A program made the position numbers and the translations under genes. Of a stretch of 64,000 nucleotides of DNA, positions 1-13,664 are shown piece after piece; the stretch's first letter is position 1; each line of letters opens with the position of its first letter. The notes beneath the pieces were generated by a model. It was not told the origin of the DNA. It saw only the letters and a program-made list of their open reading frames with translations, and did no database searches. The DNA comes from an uncultured Flavobacteriaceae bacterium (GTDB taxonomy: Bacteria; Bacteroidota; Bacteroidia; Flavobacteriales; Flavobacteriaceae): assembly GCA_938029725.1 (NCBI GenBank), contig CALHGE010000035.1, positions 19,626-83,625 on the forward strand, given 5' to 3'.

Positions 1-403
1 TTTCGTGACCATTACGAGCACGTAATATTTTATTTACAATATCTCCATCATCTGTTAAAAAGATGAGGCCCTCACTCGGTTTATCTAATCTGCCAATAGG
101 AAAAATACGTTTTGGGTAATTAATAAAATCAATGATATTGTCTTTTTCAACACGGGTATCTGTTGTACACACAATGCCTACAGGTTTGTTAAAAGCGAGG
201 TATACTGGTTTTTCCTCTGATTTTGAAACCTGTTCTCCATTTACCCGAACATCGTCACCGGCAACGATTTTTGTACCCATTTCTGGAACTTTACCGTTGA
301 TGGTAACTCTGCCTTGCTCAATTAGTTTGTCTGCACCTCTTCTTGAGCAATAGCCCACTTCGCTCAGGTATTTGTTGATTCGGGTTTGTTTAGGTTCACT
401 CAT
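1..403 (-). CDS. rluF: 23S rRNA pseudouridine synthase RluF-like, 3' end outside window
   Basis: The reverse strand from an ATG at 403 stays open to the window edge (134 codons). It begins with an S4 RNA-binding domain ([20 protein letters not shown]) and continues into the RsuA/RluB/E/F catalytic core. The core motif [10 protein letters not shown] carries the presumed catalytic Asp, followed by [20 protein letters not shown]. This wording matches RluF, which isomerises a uridine in 23S rRNA, better than RluB or RluE, but the family members are similar. The C-terminal part is missing because the window ends. It is followed upstream, four bases away, by the stop of the symporter gene, so it may be the last gene of that transcript. 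Confidence 0.85.
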   Translation of the reverse strand, partial: MSEPKQTRINKYLSEVGYCSRRGADKLIEQGRVTINGKVPEMGTKIVAGDDVRVNGEQVSKSEEKPVYLAFNKPVGIVCTTDTRVEKDNIIDFINYPKRIFPIGRLDKPSEGLIFLTDDGDIVNKILRARNGHE

Positions 404-407
404 AATT

Positions 408-1979
408 TTACCACAGCCAAATTAGTATGTAAATAATAACAATTGCCAAAATTACAATTTGATAGATGTAATTTTTATACCAAGGTACATCCTCGAAGCC
501 TTCCATCAACAATTCTTTGCGATAAGTGAGTAGTTTTATTTTCTCTGCATCTGGTGCAGGGGTCATTAGGCTGACTCCAATGAAAATAACGGCTGAAAGT
601 AGAATCATTAAACCCACGTTTATAGTGTAGTGCAAATGCCACATATCAAATTGTTCGAGTACAAAAAGACCAATACCAGCTAAAGTTCCGATTATTAAGG
701 TCCAAAATGCACCATCGCCGTTTCCTCTTTTGTAAAATACGCCAATAAGAAAAATAACAGCTATTGGCGGCACAATAATAGAAAACATCTGCTGTAGATA
801 ATCCCAAAGACCGGTAAAATTTTGAATTTGTGGAGCCCACAGGGCCGCAATCACCATAAAAACCAAGGTGCTTAGTCGACCATATTTTAGAATTTCTTTT
901 TCAGTGATGTTTTTCTTTGCAGGTTTGATAAAGTCAATCACTAAAAGAGTAGAGGAAGAATTTAAAGCAGAATCAACACTTGACATAATCGCAGAGATTA
1001 CCCCAGCTAAAACTAAGCCCACAAGCCCTACAGGAAGTACTTTGGTCACCAAGGTTGGAAATACTTGATCGCCATTCGCAATATCAGGATATAAACTAAT
1101 CGCCATCGCCCCAGGAAAAACCATTATAAACAGTGGAATGACTTTTAAGAATCCGGCAAGTACTACGCCCCATCTGGCTTGTTGAATATCTCTTGCTCCT
1201 AAAACACGTTGAATAATATATTGATTGGTAGACCAATACCAAAACCCTAAAAAGGGCACCCCCATTAAAAGACCTGGCCATGGCAGGCCTTCATCGTCCA
1301 TAGGTCGTACCACTGAAAAATGACCTTCAGGTGCAGCGGCAAGTACTTTGCTCCAATCGTAATCTAGTTTTCCAAAGAGAATCCAAGAAATAACACCGCA
1401 ACCTATAATCAATATTACAGCCTGTATCGCATCGGTATAAACTACTGCTTTCAAGCCACCTCCAGCAGTATATATACCTGCAACAACCGCCAACACCAAT
1501 GAAGTTTGCCACATTATTAAATCTGGAAAAAAAGTTTGCAATATCAAACTACCTGCGTATAAAGCTCCTGCAGTTTCGATCATGATGGTGCTAAAAATGG
1601 TAACTATAGAGAAAAATTTCTGTGACCTTCTATCAAATCTAAGTTGTAAAAACTCGGGTATGGTTGTGATTTGACTTTTTAAATAGAGGGGTATAAAAAT
1701 TAATGCAGCGATAATTAATGGGATACCTGACATCCACTCATAAACAGAATTTGAAATACCCGTTGTATAAGCGGCCCCGGCTAAACCTACAATAGTAGAG
1801 CCAGAAATATTTGAGGCAAATAGTGATAGTCCTATAATGCCCCATCCAAAAGTACGCCCGCCTAAAAAGAGATCTTCGCCGGTTTTGGTTTTTCGAGAAA
1901 TCCAAAGACCTATACATAAAACGATTAAAAAATAGGAGATGACAATGCCAATGTCAATGTTAGAAATGGTAGTTTCCAT
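408..1979 (-). CDS. sodium/solute symporter (SSS family, SGLT-like)
   Basis: A 523-residue, strongly hydrophobic protein with about 13-14 membrane segments and the SSS family core ([20 protein letters not shown] near the N-terminus, then [15 protein letters not shown]). Such carriers move sugars or other small solutes with Na+. It lies 17 bp after lacZ on the same strand, so a galactoside or galactose is the most likely substrate. That is inferred from the neighbour, not from a substrate signature. The short tail with a final membrane helix is normal for the SGLT branch. Confidence 0.85.
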   Translation of the reverse strand: METTISNIDIGIVISYFLIVLCIGLWISRKTKTGEDLFLGGRTFGWGIIGLSLFASNISGSTIVGLAGAAYTTGISNSVYEWMSGIPLIIAALIFIPLYLKSQITTIPEFLQLRFDRRSQKFFSIVTIFSTIMIETAGALYAGSLILQTFFPDLIMWQTSLVLAVVAGIYTAGGGLKAVVYTDAIQAVILIIGCGVISWILFGKLDYDWSKVLAAAPEGHFSVVRPMDDEGLPWPGLLMGVPFLGFWYWSTNQYIIQRVLGARDIQQARWGVVLAGFLKVIPLFIMVFPGAMAISLYPDIANGDQVFPTLVTKVLPVGLVGLVLAGVISAIMSSVDSALNSSSTLLVIDFIKPAKKNITEKEILKYGRLSTLVFMVIAALWAPQIQNFTGLWDYLQQMFSIIVPPIAVIFLIGVFYKRGNGDGAFWTLIIGTLAGIGLFVLEQFDMWHLHYTINVGLMILLSAVIFIGVSLMTPAPDAEKIKLLTYRKELLMEGFEDVPWYKNYIYQIVILAIVIIYILIWLW

Positions 1980-1996
1980 GGGTTTGTTGTTTGAGT

Positions 1997-4993
<2,997 letters not shown>

Positions 4994-5215
4994 TTAGAGT
5001 GCCACAAACAGAATAGCCTATGTTTCTATTTATGCGGAGCAAGATAAACATTTTAACGGAATAGATGTAGCATAGAGTAGTATAGAAATGTGTTAAATAG
5101 ATTTTTAAATTTAGCGAGTTAACAAATCGCAGATTGATCTTAAGAAATTCAACGAAATAAACAGCTCTTAAATAAAATTGAATTTCAAAATTATAACCAT
5201 TAGACGCGATTGAAA

Positions 5216-6358
5216 TTATTTTTCGCGGTTCAATTCATAGCTGTAAAGTGCTCTGCCCAATTCTGCTAAAAATGGGAGGCCAATTTCGTCATATTCATAG
5301 TTGTTATCATTGAAAATAGCATTTTTATTAACGAGTATCGTTGCGGTTAAAAGAAATTCTACCTTGTTTTTGGTATCTTGAACGTACGCACAATCGCTAA
5401 GCGTTCCGTACCCATCGCCTACTTTGTTATAGATGTTTATATACTCAGGAATGTCTTCTTTCGTATCTCCGTACATAAAAAATTTACCGTATCCGTCGTA
5501 GTAGGTTTCTGCATCATAACCCATATTTTTAGGAAGCATACGCATAGCGGTATGCACAAATTCAAGCTGTTCTTTGTTAAGGTTTATCTTTTCATTCGGC
5601 TGATACTTCTCAGAAAACATAAGCGTTTTCAATAGTTGATGTTGTGTTGCAATAGGGTAGTAATTTTTTAAACTAAAATCAAAAGCGCCTAGCATTAAGG
5701 AGTCTTCTTCTATATACCCTAAACCTTTTTTAATGGCCGTCATCACCAAAGGCTGAGCAGAAGTGTTGATCGTATTTTCTAAAGTTATTGTAGTAGTATC
5801 GTTTTGATATACAATTAAAGGTTTTGTCGTTATTTCATCTGAATCAGCAGTAGATAGACGGTGAGAAATACGAACAGGGCCGAGCGGTATTTTTGTTAAT
5901 TTACGGTTGATATAATCCTGGCCTAAAAACTCAAAAAGGCGGTTGTAAGATTGGTTATCACTAAGGGTAAAAATTTTTTCAATTTCATGTGCAAATGTGG
6001 TTTCTAAGGTATCACCTTCTATATAAAACCGAGTATGCCTGTCTATGTTTTCGAGGTCATTCAATTTTGATAATGCTAATAAAGCGATAGGTAATTTAAC
6101 TGTACTTGCCGGATAGAAGTAGCGCATTGAATCTACCTGAAAATCATAATCTTGAAAAGAAACTTTTCCGTCGTTTCTATTGATTTGGGTGAATTTAATT
6201 TGAATAGCATGTTGCTGTAAACTGTCGATAACCCTTTTTATATTAGGGTGTTGAGAAGCAAGCACAATTTCTAAAGGGTTTCTGGTGTCCACTTTCTCTT
6301 GATTTTCACAAGAAATACATAGTGATAGTAGCGCTAAGACGAGGTGTTTTTTAAACAT
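5216..6358 (-). CDS. class A beta-lactamase-like serine hydrolase, lipoprotein
   Basis: A 380-residue protein with a lipoprotein signal (hydrophobic stretch then LCISC, lipid Cys about residue 17). It has penicillin-binding/beta-lactamase motifs in order: the SxxK nucleophile motif in FYPASTVKLPIALLAL, an SDN motif in LSDNQSYNRLFEFLGQ, and a KVGDGYG stretch in place of the classical KTG. It fits the Beta-lactamase2 family. The altered third motif and the longer length mean that real antibiotic hydrolysis is uncertain; a cell-wall or periplasmic serine hydrolase role is equally possible. It lies 5 bp downstream of the small gene at 6364-6603 and is probably cotranscribed with it. Confidence 0.75.
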   Translation of the reverse strand: MFKKHLVLALLSLCISCENQEKVDTRNPLEIVLASQHPNIKRVIDSLQQHAIQIKFTQINRNDGKVSFQDYDFQVDSMRYFYPASTVKLPIALLALSKLNDLENIDRHTRFYIEGDTLETTFAHEIEKIFTLSDNQSYNRLFEFLGQDYINRKLTKIPLGPVRISHRLSTADSDEITTKPLIVYQNDTTTITLENTINTSAQPLVMTAIKKGLGYIEEDSLMLGAFDFSLKNYYPIATQHQLLKTLMFSEKYQPNEKINLNKEQLEFVHTAMRMLPKNMGYDAETYYDGYGKFFMYGDTKEDIPEYINIYNKVGDGYGTLSDCAYVQDTKNKVEFLLTATILVNKNAIFNDNNYEYDEIGLPFLAELGRALYSYELNREK

Positions 6359-6363
6359 AATTA

Positions 6364-6603
6364 CTATTCTTGGTAAACTTCTGCGCGGTGTGGTTTTAAA
6401 GCATCACGAAGGCGAATCATATTTGTTTCTTCAGTTACCATAAACGCGTAACTATAGACCTCGCTGATATTTTGAAACCCTGTTATATTTAAAGGAAGTT
6501 CTTCAATGGCAATATATTCTTTGAGATGTTTTTCGTGGTGCTCTGCTGTTTTAGCCGCTGACGGACCTCTGAAATCCCAAATAAGTTTTATTTTTCGGTT
6601 CAT
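6364..6603 (-). CDS. small conserved-looking hypothetical protein
   Basis: A 79-residue acidic/basic mixed protein without a signal peptide or membrane segment (starts MNRKIKLIWDFRGPSAAKTA). I do not recognise a characterised family. It looks real because it is compact and well composed, starts just downstream of the divergent intergenic region shared with the chaperone operon, and is followed after 5 bp by the beta-lactamase-like gene. The pair would form a two-gene unit. Function unknown. Confidence 0.65.
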   Translation of the reverse strand: MNRKIKLIWDFRGPSAAKTAEHHEKHLKEYIAIEELPLNITGFQNISEVYSYAFMVTEETNMIRLRDALKPHRAEVYQE

Positions 6604-6688
6604 GTTCTGATTTTACTTGTGATTTGTAACGAATTTAACAAATTCCTCATAAGCACTATACAAAACTGTTAATGATTCTATCAACTGC

Positions 6689-6718
6689 TTGTTAAGCAGA
6701 CGATAATTGTTATTTTTG
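6689..6718 (+). promoter_or_regulatory. Bacteroidota-type promoter of the chaperone/MoxR operon
   Basis: TTG at 6689-6691, a 19-bp spacer, then TATTTTTG at 6711-6718, an exact match to the TAnnTTTG -7 element. The start codon of the following gene is at 6723, so the transcript is predicted to be leaderless or nearly so. Confidence 0.65.
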
Positions 6719-6722
6719 CGTC

Positions 6723-7610
6723 ATGTTTTTAAAGAAAAGTAAAACACTAAGCCTAAGCTTTACTTTTGCCCTTGTTATCGTTGTTTTTAATTCGTGCGGT
6801 TCTTTTTTAAAAGATGCAGATGAAAATGCCCCCTTAGCAAGAGTTGGAGAGCGCTATCTTTATAAGGAAGATATTGCTTCTTTGTTATACGATGGTATGA
6901 CCAAAGGTGATAGTGCTACTGTGGTTACCAATTTCATTAATAACTGGGCTTCCAAGCAGCTATTGCTTGCGAAAGCAAAAATCAACCTTCCTGAAGATAA
7001 ACTGGCTGAATTCGAGGCTCTTGTTTCTGAATATCGAACAGATTTATATACACGTGCCTATAAGGATGCACTAGTACAACAGGCTGCTGATTCAATGGTA
7101 ACCGAAACCCAAATGAAGCGCTTTTATGAGAAGGAAAAGGAGAACTTCAGACTTCAAGAGCGTTTGGTTAAAATTCGATTTATTCAATTGCCTAAGCGTT
7201 TTCTAAATAAAGAGGAGGTAACAAAAAGATTAAAGAGCTTTAGTAAAAATGATGTTGCCTATTTAGATTCAATAGGCGTGCAATTTAATAAGTTGAATTT
7301 TAATGATTCTATTTGGGTTAGTGCCTCTAGGGTCATCTCTGAAATACCTCCCTTAAGCCCTGAAAATCAGGATAAATACTTAAAAAAATCCCAATTTTTT
7401 GAATTGGAGGATGCAATAGGGGTATATTTGGCGAAGGTGACAGGGGTACTTCAGATTAATGATGTTGCTCCTTTGTCTTTTATAGAGCCAACCATAAAAC
7501 AAGTGCTTAGAAACAGACGAAAATTAAATTATATTAGGTATTTAGAAACCGAAGTAATTGATGAAGCTATTAAAAAAAATGAATTTGAAGTTTATGGACA
7601 AGAGGATTAA
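6723..7610 (+). CDS. PpiC/SurA-like peptidyl-prolyl isomerase lipoprotein
   Basis: A 295-residue exported protein: hydrophobic leader followed by VVFNSCGSF, with the lipid-attached Cys about residue 25. An N-terminal helical SurA_N-like region follows (ARVGERYLYKEDIASLLYDG), with a C-terminal part resembling a degenerate parvulin domain. It is probably a periplasmic chaperone for outer membrane proteins. It is the first gene of a run of three on the plus strand, overlapping the next chaperone gene. The predicted -7 box ends only four bases before the ATG. Confidence 0.75.
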   Translation: MFLKKSKTLSLSFTFALVIVVFNSCGSFLKDADENAPLARVGERYLYKEDIASLLYDGMTKGDSATVVTNFINNWASKQLLLAKAKINLPEDKLAEFEALVSEYRTDLYTRAYKDALVQQAADSMVTETQMKRFYEKEKENFRLQERLVKIRFIQLPKRFLNKEEVTKRLKSFSKNDVAYLDSIGVQFNKLNFNDSIWVSASRVISEIPPLSPENQDKYLKKSQFFELEDAIGVYLAKVTGVLQINDVAPLSFIEPTIKQVLRNRRKLNYIRYLETEVIDEAIKKNEFEVYGQED

Positions 7611-9045
7611 AATTATTGCAGGTCTAGTTTTTATGGGGATTTGCGTTTCCGGATTTGCACAAACAGATTCGATACAAATACCAGACACCAATTTAGAGCC
7701 GCCAAATATGGTGGTAGAAAACAGTGCCATTAAAAAAGATACCACCAACAATTTCAAGAGAGTTAAATTAGACGGAATTGCTGCGGTAATCGGTGACTAC
7801 GTTATTTTAGATTCTGATATTGAAAAGACCTTAATTGATCTTCGTAATCAAGGCGCTTCAACTGAAGATGTAACGCATTGTGGCTTATTGGGTAAACTTA
7901 TGGAAGATCGCCTTTATGCGCATCAAGCCGTTCAGGATAGTATTTTAGTTTCCGATGATGAGGTCAACCTAACAGGAGATAGACAACTACAATCGCTTGT
8001 GCAGCAGATTGGTTCTATGGAAAAAGTCTTAAAGTATTACAAGAAGGAGAATGAAGCTGATTTTCGTGAAGAATTATATAAAATCAACAAGCTTCGCATG
8101 CTTTCTGAAAAAATGCAGCAAAAAATTGTTTCTGAAATTGAAATTACTCCAGAAGAAACCCGTCAATTTTTCAATAAAATACCAGAGAGTGAGCGCCCGA
8201 GAATAGGTGCTGAAATGGAAATTGCACAGATCGTGAAGGAGCCAAAACCTTCAGAAGAAGAGAAACAAAAAGTAGTTGATAAATTAAATGCTATTCGGGC
8301 CGATGTTTTAGATAATGATGCCAGCTTTAATGTAAAAGCGATTTTGTACTCACAAGACCCAGGTTCAAAGTCAAAAGGTGGCTTTTATAGTATTACAAAA
8401 GACACTGGTTTTGATAAGACTTTTAAAGATGTAGCCTTTAGTTTGCAAGAAGGTCAAGTTTCAGAGCCTTTTGAAACGCAATTTGGATATCATATCATAT
8501 ATATCGAGAAGATCAGAGGTCAAGAATTGGATTTGCGTCATATTCTAATCGTACCTGAGATTTCAGAGGCTACCCTCGGAGAGTTAAAAACAGAACTAGA
8601 TAGTATTCGTCAGCAAATTATAGATGGTAAATATACTTTCGGAGAAGCAGCTCGAAATTTCTCTGATCAAAAGGAGACAGCTAATGATGATGGGAAGCTT
8701 AGAAACCCACAAGATTTTGGTCCACGTTTTGAACTTACAAAAATGGATCCGGAGTTATACAATCAAGTGCGTAATTTGAAAGATGATGAAATTTCAATGC
8801 CAATCTTTGAGCAAGACCCAAGAGGTGGAGGCCCGAAATATAAAATCATGAAGATTACAAATCGTTATGATGAGCATACGGCTGATTTTGCGCAAGATTA
8901 TATTAAAATTCAACAATTAGCAAAAACCGAGAAGCAATTTAAGGCCATTAAAAAGTGGATGAACCAACACATAGAAGATACCTATGTTACCGTGAATGAA
9001 AGCAATCGTAGCTGTGAATTTGCTAACAATTGGGTAAAAGAGTAG
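7594..9045 (+). CDS. SurA-like periplasmic chaperone with parvulin domains
   Basis: A 483-residue protein. I chose the ATG at 7594 because it is followed directly by a signal peptide (MDKRIKIIAGLVFMGICVSGFAQ, cleaved near GFA-Q); an upstream ATG at 7558 would place 12 charged residues in front. The reading overlaps the end of the preceding gene by 17 bp, which suggests translational coupling. A SurA_N domain comes first (about residues 50-180), then two PpiC-type rotamase domains (for example FETQFGYHIIYIEKIRGQEL, then the repeat starting LDLRHILIVPE). The likely role is folding of outer membrane proteins in the periplasm. Confidence 0.88.
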   Translation: MDKRIKIIAGLVFMGICVSGFAQTDSIQIPDTNLEPPNMVVENSAIKKDTTNNFKRVKLDGIAAVIGDYVILDSDIEKTLIDLRNQGASTEDVTHCGLLGKLMEDRLYAHQAVQDSILVSDDEVNLTGDRQLQSLVQQIGSMEKVLKYYKKENEADFREELYKINKLRMLSEKMQQKIVSEIEITPEETRQFFNKIPESERPRIGAEMEIAQIVKEPKPSEEEKQKVVDKLNAIRADVLDNDASFNVKAILYSQDPGSKSKGGFYSITKDTGFDKTFKDVAFSLQEGQVSEPFETQFGYHIIYIEKIRGQELDLRHILIVPEISEATLGELKTELDSIRQQIIDGKYTFGEAARNFSDQKETANDDGKLRNPQDFGPRFELTKMDPELYNQVRNLKDDEISMPIFEQDPRGGGPKYKIMKITNRYDEHTADFAQDYIKIQQLAKTEKQFKAIKKWMNQHIEDTYVTVNESNRSCEFANNWVKE

Positions 9046-9048
9046 TTT

Positions 9049-10002
9049 ATGTCAGATGTTAGCGCAATACATAATCTAGTAGACAAACACCAAGCCCTTA
9101 AGCAAGAAATTGCAAAGATTATTATTGGTCAGCATGAGGTGATTGATCAAATTCTACTTTCGATATACACCGGCGGGCATTCTTTGTTAATTGGCGTTCC
9201 GGGTTTGGCAAAAACCTTAATGGTAAATACGATTGCCCAAACCTTGGGTCTTGATTTTAAAAGAATACAATTTACGCCTGATTTAATGCCTAGTGATATA
9301 TTGGGTAGTGAGGTTTTAGATCAAAGCCGCAATTTTAAATTTATTAAGGGCCCCATATTTTCGAATATTATTCTGGCGGATGAGATCAACAGAACTCCAC
9401 CAAAAACGCAAGCAGCGCTTTTAGAAGCGATGCAAGAAAAGTCGGTCACTATTGCCGGGCAACAGCATAAATTAGAACTTCCTTTTTTCGTTTTAGCGAC
9501 ACAAAACCCGATAGAGCAGGAAGGAACTTACCCTTTGCCAGAAGCACAATTAGACCGTTTCATGTTCGCTATAGAATTGAAATACCCTTCTATAGCAGAA
9601 GAAATTCAAGTAGTAAAAGCGACAACTTCTGATAAAACTCCAAGCGTTGATGTTTTGTTTAATGCTAAGGAAATATTGGAAGTACAGAAGTTGATACGCC
9701 GCATTCCTGTACCAGATAATGTAGTGGAATATGCTGTGAATTTGGTAAATAGTACTAGGCCAAATTTAGAAACTGCTTCTGATTTTGTAAAAAAATATAT
9801 TGATTGGGGTGCTGGCCCTCGTGCCTCTCAGAACCTAGTATTGGGCGCAAAGGCACATGCAGCAATACAAGGTAAATTTTCTCCTGATATTGAAGATGTC
9901 AAAGCAGTGGCTATGGGTATTCTTAGGCATCGTATTATAAAGAATTACAAGGCAGAAGCCGAAGGTATTTCTGAAGAAAATTTGATTAGCAAACTGCTCT
10001 AA
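9049..10002 (+). CDS. moxR: MoxR-family AAA+ ATPase
   Basis: A 317-residue AAA_3 protein with Walker A in LLIGVPGLAKTLMV and Walker B in NIILADEINRTPPKTQAALL, followed by sensor motif FVLATQNPIEQEGTYPLPEA and the C-terminal lid domain. MoxR ATPases act with VWA-domain proteins as chaperones or metal-insertion machines. None is present here, because the next gene is aconitase. It starts three bases after the SurA-like gene and is likely translated from the same mRNA, an association that suggests envelope protein quality control. Confidence 0.9.
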   Translation: MSDVSAIHNLVDKHQALKQEIAKIIIGQHEVIDQILLSIYTGGHSLLIGVPGLAKTLMVNTIAQTLGLDFKRIQFTPDLMPSDILGSEVLDQSRNFKFIKGPIFSNIILADEINRTPPKTQAALLEAMQEKSVTIAGQQHKLELPFFVLATQNPIEQEGTYPLPEAQLDRFMFAIELKYPSIAEEIQVVKATTSDKTPSVDVLFNAKEILEVQKLIRRIPVPDNVVEYAVNLVNSTRPNLETASDFVKKYIDWGAGPRASQNLVLGAKAHAAIQGKFSPDIEDVKAVAMGILRHRIIKNYKAEAEGISEENLISKLL

Positions 10003-10175
10003 TCATCTGGTTAGTAATCTTCTATATTTTGTAGTGAAAAGTTGGTGATTCTGTAATTGCGCAATGCGCGAACAATGAATTCGCTAAGAGACAACTAATC
10101 ATGGTCAAAAAATTTTATTTGCCCCTAGTATTTTCTTAATTTAGCAAGATTGCAATTAACTAAAATACAGATAGA

Positions 10176-12449
10176 ATGGCATTTGATATAGATATGATCA
10201 AGGGCGTTTACGCTAAAATGGCTGAAAGAGTTGATAAGGCTCGTGAAATCGTCGGCAAACCACTAACACTCTCAGAGAAGATTTTATATTCTCACCTATG
10301 GGATGGTACACCTTCAAAAGTACTAACCCGTGGAAAAGACTATGTAGATTTTGCACCTGATCGTATTGCTTGCCAAGATGCTACTGCTCAAATGGCTTTG
10401 TTACAATTTATGCAGGCAGGAAAACCAAAGGTTGCTGTACCCACAACGGTACACTGTGATCACTTGATTCAGGCGAAAAACGGAGCTTCTGCAGATTTGA
10501 AATCTGCAAACAATACAAGTGCTGAGGTTTTTAATTTTTTAGAATCTGTTTCAAATAAGTACGGAATTGGTTTCTGGAAACCTGGTGCGGGAATTATACA
10601 CCAAGTTGTTTTAGAAAATTATGCTTTTCCTGGTGGAATGATGATCGGAACTGATTCACATACCGTGAACGCGGGTGGTTTAGGAATGGTTGCTATTGGA
10701 GTAGGTGGTGCTGATGCTGTAGATGTTATGGCCGGAATGGCTTGGGAACTAAAATTTCCAAAACTCATAGGGGTCAAACTTACTGGTACGATTTCAGGGT
10801 GGACGGCCCCTAAAGATGTAATTTTAAAAGTTGCTGAAATTCTTACTGCAAAAGGTGGAACAGGAGCAATTGTAGAATATTTCGGCCCTGGCGCGAAGTC
10901 TTTATCATGTACTGGTAAAGGAACCATTTGTAATATGGGCGCTGAAATAGGCGCTACAACTTCTACTTTTGGTTATGATGAATCAATGGAGCGGTACTTA
11001 AGAGCTACCGAAAGAGGTGATGTAGCCGATGCTGCAAACCAAGTAAAAGAGCATTTAACTGCCGATGCAGATGTGTATGAAAACCCTGAGAACTATTTTG
11101 ATCAGTTAATTGAAATTGATTTGACGGCCTTGACACCTTTATTAAATGGTCCTTTTACGCCTGATTTGTCTACCACTGTTGGTGCAGCAATGACTGAAAA
11201 AGCTACGAAAAACGAATGGCCTCTACAAGTTGAATGGGGCCTAATAGGTTCTTGTACGAACTCTTCATATGAAGATTTGTCACGTGCATCATCTATTGCG
11301 CAACAAGCTATTGATAAAGGATTGAAAATGAAATCAGAGCTTGGTATTAACCCTGGGTCTGAGCAAGTTCGCTTTACTGCCGAAAGAGATGGTATTTTAA
11401 ATATATTCGAGCAATTGGATGCAAAAATCTTCACTAACGCTTGCGGACCTTGTATAGGGCAATGGGCACGCTATAGTGATCCGAAAAATGCACCGAAGAA
11501 TAGTATTGTACACTCCTTTAATAGAAACTTCGCCAAAAGAGCGGATGGTAACCCCAATACACATGCTTTTGTAGCTTCTCCTGAGATAACTGCTGCAATT
11601 GCGATTGCGGGTCGTTTAGATTTCAATCCGATGACGGATGCCTTGATAAACGAAAATGGAGAGGAAGTAAGATTCGACGAACCAACAGGATGGGAATTAC
11701 CTCCAAAAGGTTTTGAAGTAGAAGATGCTGGTTTCTTAGCGCCTGATGAAGATGGCTCAGGAGTCGTAGTTAAAGTAGCTGAAGATTCTGAGCGTTTGCA
11801 GTTATTAGAACCTTTTGTGCCTATTGAAGACGCAGAACTTCAAGGAGCAAAATTATTAATCAAAGCATTTGGTAAGTGTACAACAGATCATATTTCGATG
11901 GCAGGCCCATGGTTGCGTTACAGAGGTCACTTAGACAATATTTCAAACAACTGCTTAATTGGTGCTGTGAATGCTTTTGGTAAAAAGACCAATTTCATTA
12001 AGAACCAACTAACAGGTGAGTTTTCAGGCGTTCCTGATGCGGCACGAGCTTATAAAGCAGCAAAGGTTAGAACACTTGTTATTGGTGATCATAACTACGG
12101 TGAAGGCTCTTCACGTGAACATGCTGCAATGGAACCGCGTCATTTAGGAGTTGCTGCGGTAATCGTAAAATCTTTTGCTCGTATTCATGAGACAAACTTG
12201 AAAAAGCAAGGTATGTTAGGTTTAACATTTGCTACGGAAAGCGATTATGATTTGATTCTAGAAGATGATACGTTCAACTTTATTGATATTGCTGATTTTT
12301 CTCCAGGAAAACCTTTAACAATAGAAGTGGTTCATGCTGATGGAAGTAAAGATACAATTCTAGCAAACCACACCTACAATGAAGCTCAAATAGGGTGGTA
12401 TAGAGAAGGTTCGGCACTTAATGTAATAAAGAGAGAGAACGGAGCATAA
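10176..12449 (+). CDS. acn: aconitate hydratase
   Basis: A 757-residue aconitase of the mitochondrial-like length class. The [4Fe-4S] cluster Cys residues are in [10 protein letters not shown] and in [11 protein letters not shown]. The C-terminal swivel domain carries [20 protein letters not shown] and the active-site [18 protein letters not shown]. It interconverts citrate and isocitrate in the TCA cycle. It stands alone between its own 170-bp upstream region and a strong terminator. Start at ATG 10176 ([10 protein letters not shown]). No unusual feature. Confidence 0.95.
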   Translation: MAFDIDMIKGVYAKMAERVDKAREIVGKPLTLSEKILYSHLWDGTPSKVLTRGKDYVDFAPDRIACQDATAQMALLQFMQAGKPKVAVPTTVHCDHLIQAKNGASADLKSANNTSAEVFNFLESVSNKYGIGFWKPGAGIIHQVVLENYAFPGGMMIGTDSHTVNAGGLGMVAIGVGGADAVDVMAGMAWELKFPKLIGVKLTGTISGWTAPKDVILKVAEILTAKGGTGAIVEYFGPGAKSLSCTGKGTICNMGAEIGATTSTFGYDESMERYLRATERGDVADAANQVKEHLTADADVYENPENYFDQLIEIDLTALTPLLNGPFTPDLSTTVGAAMTEKATKNEWPLQVEWGLIGSCTNSSYEDLSRASSIAQQAIDKGLKMKSELGINPGSEQVRFTAERDGILNIFEQLDAKIFTNACGPCIGQWARYSDPKNAPKNSIVHSFNRNFAKRADGNPNTHAFVASPEITAAIAIAGRLDFNPMTDALINENGEEVRFDEPTGWELPPKGFEVEDAGFLAPDEDGSGVVVKVAEDSERLQLLEPFVPIEDAELQGAKLLIKAFGKCTTDHISMAGPWLRYRGHLDNISNNCLIGAVNAFGKKTNFIKNQLTGEFSGVPDAARAYKAAKVRTLVIGDHNYGEGSSREHAAMEPRHLGVAAVIVKSFARIHETNLKKQGMLGLTFATESDYDLILEDDTFNFIDIADFSPGKPLTIEVVHADGSKDTILANHTYNEAQIGWYREGSALNVIKRENGA

Positions 12450-12471
12450 AATATAAGTTCAAAAAGTTTAT

Positions 12472-12501
12472 AAAAACTCCCGATAATCTTCGGGAGTTTT
12501 T
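12472..12501 (+). terminator. rho-independent terminator after aconitase
   Basis: A perfect 12-bp stem (AAAAACTCCCGA / TCGGGAGTTTTT) with a six-base loop lies 22 bp after the aconitase stop. It ends in a T run on the plus strand. Confidence 0.9.
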
Positions 12502-12536
12502 TAGTTTAAGAAACGTCTATTACATAAAGCTCCTCT

Positions 12537-13091
12537 ATGAAGAAACAAACGGTTTTTACCCTTTTAATAATAGCCTTAATTTTATCCTTTTTTGTAACCC
12601 CTTTAGGGTACCACTCTAAGGTTTGGTTAAACTCTTTGTTTTCTTTTAGTCCGATTGAAGTGGTAGCAGAAGAACAGCAAACGCTTGCCAATTACGAATG
12701 GAAGCTCAAGGGGTCTAATTGGGAGTATTTTAATTTCAATCGTTCTAGAAATAATGTTGTTTTCATCAATTTTTGGGCTTCATGGCATTTGCCATGCGCC
12801 GCTGAACTTGATGATATACAAGAACTTTATAATACCTATGGTGATCAAATAGATTTCTATATGGTTACCAATGAAGAAAGGGAGCCCGTAGAGGCTTTTA
12901 TGGCGGAAAAGAAGTTTACTTTTCCTGTCACATATTTACTTATTGGGTCGCCATCACCCGTAGATACATCGGTTGTTCCTTCTTCCTATGTCATTGATAA
13001 AAAAGGAATGGTAGTAGTTCGTACAGATGAAATCAAGGATTGGGATAATAAAAAGGTACGCAAATTACTTGACCGTCTTATTGCCGAATAA
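12537..13091 (+). CDS. thioredoxin-like (TlpA-type) membrane-anchored protein lacking the first active-site Cys
   Basis: A 184-residue protein with an N-terminal membrane anchor (residues about 5-25) and a thioredoxin fold facing the periplasm. The active-site position reads WASWHLPCAAEL, where relatives have WCxxC. The first, nucleophilic Cys is replaced by His and only the second Cys remains, so normal disulfide reduction is unlikely. The cis-Pro region (VVPSSYVIDKKG) is preserved. The stop overlaps the start of the next, related gene (TAATG), indicating a tandem duplication transcribed together. Confidence 0.8.
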   Translation: MKKQTVFTLLIIALILSFFVTPLGYHSKVWLNSLFSFSPIEVVAEEQQTLANYEWKLKGSNWEYFNFNRSRNNVVFINFWASWHLPCAAELDDIQELYNTYGDQIDFYMVTNEEREPVEAFMAEKKFTFPVTYLLIGSPSPVDTSVVPSSYVIDKKGMVVVRTDEIKDWDNKKVRKLLDRLIAE

Positions 13092-13656
13092 TGAGAATTA
13101 AAAAGGAAAATCTATCGAGTTTTGCTTTTATCATCTTAGCGGCAGTACTACTCTTCACACCAGTTGGTTTTTATGCTAGAGTTTTTGTTTCGAAAATACT
13201 TGCGTTTAGCCCATCAGTGGTGCCTGAGGAGGATCAATTCATACTATCTGATTACCATTGGAAATTATTGAATTCTAAAGAAGAGATAATTGATTTTCAT
13301 AGCCTTAAAGGAAAGATTGTATTGGTTAATGTTTGGGCAACTTGGTGCCCACCGTGTGTCGCTGAAATGCCGAGTTTACAAGAATTATATACCGATTATG
13401 GTGATCGAATAGAATTTCTTTTTATAGCTCATGACGAGCGAAAAAAAGTTTTAGATTTTATGATAAAAAATCAATTTAATCTGCCGATTTATTATGAGAT
13501 TAGCCAGCTCCCAAGCAACTAGAGGCTACTTCAATTCCGACAACATTTGTGCTCGATAGTGATGGAAAAATTATACTATATGAAGTTGGCGCTGCCGATT
13601 GGAACAGCGAGAAAACGAGAAGCTTATTAGACCGTTTATTGTCTAAATTAAATTGA
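13091..13656 (+). pseudogene. TlpA-like thioredoxin, single-base frameshift
   Basis: The frame from 13091 encodes a membrane anchor and a thioredoxin domain with an intact WCPPC (VWATWCPPCVAEMP), but stops at 13522 just after QLPSN. The rest of the domain follows in another frame: QLEATSIPTTFVLDSDGK then SLLDRLLSKLN, ending at 13656. The total span of 566 bp is one base short of whole codons, so a single base has been lost near 13510-13520. The lost part contains the cis-Pro region and the last helix. It could be a real recent mutation or a sequencing error. The upstream paralogue (12537-13091) gives the full-length comparison. Confidence 0.8.
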
Positions 13657-13664
13657 TAAGATAG

